NCBI GenBank assembly: GCA_910586195.1 | Contig: CAJUHO010000040.1 | Coordinates: 1 to 9,890 of the forward strand | Direction of reading: 5' to 3' | DNA from: an uncultured Bacilli bacterium | Lineage (GTDB): Bacteria > Bacillota_I > Bacilli_A > RF39 > UBA660 | Length of the DNA: 9,890 nt | Shown here: one piece after another, positions 7,025 through 9,890 of the stretch | How positions within the stretch are numbered: the stretch's first letter is position 1 | Layout: each line of letters begins with the position of its first letter | Program-made: the position numbers and the translations under genes | The notes under the pieces: generated by a model | What the model was told of the DNA's origin: nothing | The model's input: the letters and a program-made list of their open reading frames with translations, nothing else | Databases searched by the model: none

Positions 7025-8116
7025 ATGGTTGGAGAAATTAAAACATTAGAAGAGAGAAAAGAAAAATTACTAGCGTTAGGAAAGAAACAAGGATTTATTA
7101 CATATGAACAGTTAGCAGATGAATTAAAGGGATTAGATATTGATAGTGATGCTTTAGATGAGTTATATAATTCTATTATTGATGCTAATATTGAAATTGT
7201 GGCAGAAGATGGTAGTGATGATGTTAGCGGGGAGGAGATTACTCCTGATGTAAAGGCAGAGGATTTAACTTTATCGAAAGATATTAAAATTAATGATCCT
7301 GTACGTATGTATTTAAAGGAAATTGGGCGTATCAATTTGCTTACTTCTGATGAGGAGTTTGAATATGCTCGTCGTGCAGAAGAAGGAGATGAAGAAGCCA
7401 AGAAGATGCTTGCAGAGTCTAATCTTCGTCTTGTTGTGTCAATCGCAAAACGTTATGTAGGACGTGGTATGTTATTTCTAGATTTAATTCAAGAAGGAAA
7501 TATTGGTCTGATGAAAGCCGTAGATAAGTTTGATCCAACAAAGGGATATAAATTTTCAACTTATGCAACATGGTGGATCCGTCAGGCGATTACTCGTGCA
7601 ATTGCTGATCAAGCAAGAACAATTCGTGTTCCTGTACATATGGTAGAAACAATTAATAAACTTGCCCGTATTCAACGCCAACTAACACAGGAATTAAATC
7701 GCGAACCAACAGATGAAGAAATTGCAGAAAAGTTGGGAATTACGGTAGAAAAGGTCCGTGAAGTTTATAAAATCAGTCAGGATCCTGTATCGCTTGAAAC
7801 ACCAATTGGGGAAGAAGATGATTCTCATTTAGGAGATTTTATCAAAGACGAGCGAATGATGGGACCAGAGGAATATGCAACTGTTGAAATGTTAAAAGAA
7901 GAACTTGCTAGTGTTTTACTAACATTAACAGATCGTGAAGAAAAAGTATTACGTCTTCGCTTTGGACTTGATGATGGTCAGTGTCGTACCTTAGAAGAAG
8001 TTGGGCAAATATTTGGGGTTACGCGAGAGAGAATTCGTCAAATTGAAGCGAAAGCCCTACGTAAATTAAGACATCCATCTAGATCACGCAAATTAAAGGA
8101 TTTTTTGACTGACTAA
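7025..8116 (+). CDS. rpoD: Primary RNA polymerase sigma factor RpoD (SigA)
   Basis: This is the housekeeping sigma-70 that directs RNA polymerase to -10/-35 promoters. Region 1.1 is present (about 8-63), followed by an acidic linker (60-85). Region 1.2 starts at DPVRMYLKEIG (91-101), and region 2 covers 127-205, with the core-binding part near FLDLIQEGNIGLM and the -10-reading helix around YATWWIRQAITRA (180-192). Region 3 is about 208-284. Region 4 is 298-351, with the -35-reading helix-turn-helix at about 322-344 (VTRERIRQIEAKALRKLR). At 363 residues it is close to B. subtilis SigA (371), without the long insert of proteobacterial RpoD. The ATG at 7025 is 5 bp after the dnaG stop, and its AGGAG site (7010-7014) lies inside the dnaG end. 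The near-consensus promoters proposed in this window fit this kind of sigma. Confidence 0.98.
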   Translation: MVGEIKTLEERKEKLLALGKKQGFITYEQLADELKGLDIDSDALDELYNSIIDANIEIVAEDGSDDVSGEEITPDVKAEDLTLSKDIKINDPVRMYLKEIGRINLLTSDEEFEYARRAEEGDEEAKKMLAESNLRLVVSIAKRYVGRGMLFLDLIQEGNIGLMKAVDKFDPTKGYKFSTYATWWIRQAITRAIADQARTIRVPVHMVETINKLARIQRQLTQELNREPTDEEIAEKLGITVEKVREVYKISQDPVSLETPIGEEDDSHLGDFIKDERMMGPEEYATVEMLKEELASVLLTLTDREEKVLRLRFGLDDGQCRTLEEVGQIFGVTRERIRQIEAKALRKLRHPSRSRKLKDFLTD

Positions 8117-8778
8117 TGAAAATTAATAATAGATTGAAGGCGATTGCAGCTTTGGTAGATAAGAATGCGAAAGTGATGGATATTGGTTGTGATCATGCTT
8201 TGCTAGATATCTATTTGATAGAGCATAAGGATATTTGCAAGTGTGTGGCAGCAGATATTTCAGAAGGTCCATTAAAAGCGGCAAGTAAAAATATCAAAGC
8301 AGCAGGTTTAGCAGATAAAATAGAGATGCGTCTTGGGAACGGTTTGGATGTTTATAGTGATGATTTAGATACAGTTATTATTTCAGGATTAGGTGGTAAA
8401 ACGATACAGGGTATTTTTAAACGTAATTTATCTAAGTTAAAAACAATTGATACTATTATTTTATCGCCTAATAATTATCAAGCAGATATTAAAAAATTTC
8501 TATGTAAGAAAGGGTATTATATAGAAAATGAGGAGCTAGTAAAGGAACGACAGATTATTTATCAAATTATAAAGTTTCAAAAGGGTTCTAAAAAGTATAA
8601 TAAAAAAGATTTTTTCTTTGGACCTGTTTTGCTCAAAAAAAAGGATACATTATTTCGTGAATTTTATTATAAAGAATTAAAGTCTAGGGAAATTTTATTG
8701 GCCTTGCTTCCAAAAAATTATTACTGGAAACGTTTTAAAACAAAACGAGAAGTAAAATTATTAAAAGAAGTATTATAA
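8116..8778 (+). CDS. trmK: tRNA (adenine(22)-N(1))-methyltransferase TrmK
   Basis: TrmK (B. subtilis YqfN) uses S-adenosylmethionine to methylate N1 of adenine 22 in the D-arm of bacterial tRNAs, mainly tRNA-Ser and tRNA-Tyr types. The Rossmann SAM site is clear: VMDIGCDHALLDIYL (20-34), acidic AADIS (45-49) after strand 2, and SGLGGKTI (90-97), equivalent to the family's GMGG. SPNNY (117-121) stands where most relatives have QPN. Residues 165-220 are the helical C-terminal domain seen in TrmK. At 220 residues it is about the family's usual size. Its ATG (8116-8118) overlaps the rpoD stop as TAATG. The nearest purine-rich stretch, AAAGGA (8095-8100), is too far upstream to be an ideal ribosome site, suggesting translational coupling. 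The nif3-like yqfO that often follows trmK is not next. Confidence 0.93.
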   Translation: MKINNRLKAIAALVDKNAKVMDIGCDHALLDIYLIEHKDICKCVAADISEGPLKAASKNIKAAGLADKIEMRLGNGLDVYSDDLDTVIISGLGGKTIQGIFKRNLSKLKTIDTIILSPNNYQADIKKFLCKKGYYIENEELVKERQIIYQIIKFQKGSKKYNKKDFFFGPVLLKKKDTLFREFYYKELKSREILLALLPKNYYWKRFKTKREVKLLKEVL

Positions 8779-8799
8779 AATTTATAAGGGGGGAGATTC

Positions 8800-9783
8800 A
8801 TGAAAAATTTGAAATTGTTTCAAACAAAAGTAATGTCTAAATGGAAGTTAATAAGTTGTGTCGTAGCAACTTCTTTTTTCTGTTGTTGCACAACAGGAGA
8901 TAGTAGACAAGAGGATAATTTATTTAGCAGTGATGTAGAAAATGCATCAGAAGAAGACGAGGTAGCAATAGAGGAATGGGCTAGGCAACTTGAAAATGGC
9001 TATTTAGAAGTGGATTTTGATGCTGCACTTATGAAAAAGTTACGCCTTCCAGAGTATGTTTTAGATAATGTATTAGTCTCAGAAAAAATAAATGAGATAA
9101 AAAATAGTTATGGAGAAGAAATCCTTTATTGCAATAACTCTGAAGTATTAGGCGATGAAGGGTTGTCTTTATTCACTAAAAATGCATCGGGTCTTGGGGC
9201 AAGTATGAGTATTTGCTATTATGAATTAGATACTCTTTCTTTATTATCTATCGCATATGATAAAATGGATGGATTAGATGCGGATAGTAGGGTTGTTAGC
9301 TCGTACTTATTTGATAAGGATAATAGAAAATTGAAATTAACAGAAGAGGTTGGGACATATTATGAAGACAATTATTGTTATACGGTTAAAAAAAAGGATG
9401 ATATCCTATATCTGCAGTCAATGACTTTCTCTGGTATGAGTGATTATAATTATACTGTAAGAGTAGTCAATCGAGAATACCAAGATAGGGCATTGGAAAT
9501 GCAGTTTGAGGCAACACCTAGTTTTTCCTTATTTAATGAGGAAGAGGAATTAGAAAATTATTATAGTATAAATCAAGAGTTGCCTTTGGATGATTACATT
9601 TTTCTAAGTGGAGAGATGGGAGCTTGTTTTGAAGAAAATAGTGGTGTAGGCTTTTTGAAAAATAATGCTAAGAGGTTGAAAGAATTTATCGCGCATTCAG
9701 ATAAACAATTTTCTGATGAGGTGATTGAAAAGATGTATGATACTATTGACTCTTATATAGACCAAAAATTATTAGTGAAATAA
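8800..9783 (+). CDS. Putative exported protein or lipoprotein of unknown function
   Basis: I do not recognise this 327-residue protein. It begins with a signal-peptide-like segment: basic residues K10, K14 and K16, a hydrophobic stretch (17-29), then a run of three cysteines (28-30). One of these could be the lipidated cysteine, but the preceding residues (SFF) do not fit the usual L-[AS]-[GA]-C lipobox, so secretion is likely and lipidation only possible. The mature part is acidic, with stretches such as NASEEDEVAIEEW (48-60) and EEEELENYY (247-255), and appears beta-rich with many Tyr; four later cysteines (111, 139, 193, 276) could form disulfides. A helical end follows (288-325). The start is backed by a strong site, AAGGGGGGAG (8786-8795); the ATG at 8833 lacks one. 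It follows trmK by 21 bp and may share its transcript, but the terminator after it marks the unit's end. Confidence 0.8.
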   Translation: MKNLKLFQTKVMSKWKLISCVVATSFFCCCTTGDSRQEDNLFSSDVENASEEDEVAIEEWARQLENGYLEVDFDAALMKKLRLPEYVLDNVLVSEKINEIKNSYGEEILYCNNSEVLGDEGLSLFTKNASGLGASMSICYYELDTLSLLSIAYDKMDGLDADSRVVSSYLFDKDNRKLKLTEEVGTYYEDNYCYTVKKKDDILYLQSMTFSGMSDYNYTVRVVNREYQDRALEMQFEATPSFSLFNEEEELENYYSINQELPLDDYIFLSGEMGACFEENSGVGFLKNNAKRLKEFIAHSDKQFSDEVIEKMYDTIDSYIDQKLLVK

Positions 9784-9789
9784 ATGGAT

Positions 9790-9821
9790 AAAATATATGA
9801 AGAAAAATCATATATTTTTTT
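9790..9821 (+). terminator. Probable weak intrinsic terminator
   Basis: A perfect 11-bp inverted repeat (9790-9800 and 9808-9818) with a 7-base A-rich loop runs into seven T (9815-9821). The stem has only one G-C pair, so hairpin stability is low, but its position 7 bases after the preceding stop codon and its U-tract support a terminator closing the operon that ends with the exported protein. Confidence 0.5.
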
Positions 9822-9848
9822 GAATTGTGAAAAGTTAAAAAATATGAT
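9820..9848 (+). promoter_or_regulatory. Probable promoter for the gene starting at 9883
   Basis: TTGAAT (9820-9825, 4 of 6 consensus) and TATGAT (9843-9848, 5 of 6) are separated by exactly 17 bp. Transcription would start near 9855. An alternative pair with TTGTGA (9825-9830) and TAATAT (9848-9853) overlaps it. The -35 abuts the preceding terminator's T-tract, a compact boundary between transcription units. Confidence 0.45.
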
Positions 9849-9882
9849 AATATGAATATAGATAAAAAAATAGGTGATGAAA

Positions 9883-9890
9883 ATGGCAAA
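9883..9890 (+). CDS. Start of a further gene, cut by the window edge
   Basis: ATGGCAAA at the very end follows AGGTGATG (9872-9879) at a suitable distance and lies downstream of a promoter-like pair, so it is probably the start of a coding region (Met-Ala-Lys). An in-frame ATG at 9877 is too close to the ribosome site to be preferred. Too little is visible to name the product. Confidence 0.45.

Noticed and set aside
6994..7401. A 135-codon reverse-strand open frame overlapping the dnaG end and rpoD start
   Set aside because: It is Ser-rich and low in complexity, typical of the antisense of Glu/Leu-rich coding sequence, and lies entirely opposite clear dnaG and rpoD coding sequence.
382..9783. 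Possible use of the Mollicutes code (TGA = Trp), suggested by low GC and no TGA stops
   Set aside because: All genes read full length with the standard code, Trp is encoded by TGG at conserved sites (for example the sigma factor region 2 WW), and the preference for TAA/TAG is explained by AT-richness.

Overview
The window is about 70% A+T and codes with the standard bacterial code: tryptophan is TGG and all nine complete genes end in TAA or TAG. Strong AGGAGG-type ribosome sites, GTG/TTG starts and the gene set (YqeG, YqeH, and DnaG-SigA-TrmK in Bacillus-like order) point to a low-GC Gram-positive (Bacillota), probably a gut-type Bacilli, Erysipelotrichia or Clostridia relative. The species cannot be fixed from this sequence. 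No tRNA, rRNA, CRISPR array, insertion sequence or phage gene was seen. Most of the window is housekeeping chromosome.

Region 1 (1-381) holds a strong hairpin terminator (50-87), a short start-less reading frame resembling the end of a surface Ig-like domain (96-287, probable gene remnant), and a well-formed promoter (335-363). Region 2 (382-3390) is a forward cluster: a membrane-anchored polysaccharide deacetylase with three Ig-like domains, the HAD phosphatase YqeG, and the circularly permuted GTPase YqeH, whose start overlaps the yqeG stop. A reverse-strand membrane protein of the DUF6512 type (3387-3896) converges on yqeH with a 4-base overlap.

Region 3 (3897-8778) starts at a 71-bp divergent gap with an extended -10 promoter. 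It reads as one operon: an HD-domain protein of the (p)ppGpp-hydrolase type with an extra C-terminal half, then dnaG (primase), rpoD/sigA (main sigma factor) and trmK (tRNA m1A22 methyltransferase). The gaps are 22 bp, 5 bp and a one-base TAATG overlap. DNA replication, global transcription and tRNA modification thus sit behind a putative alarmone hydrolase. Region 4 (8779-9890) has an exported Cys-rich-leader protein of unknown function, a weak terminator, a promoter and the first codons of another gene.

The most unusual item is the HD protein. Its C-terminal ~200 residues look like a P-loop nucleoside-kinase-type fold with a broken Walker A motif, and its HDxxED motif reads HDVLEN. It may be an alarmone hydrolase with a pseudo-NTPase sensor domain, placed directly before primase, a known (p)ppGpp target in Bacillus.
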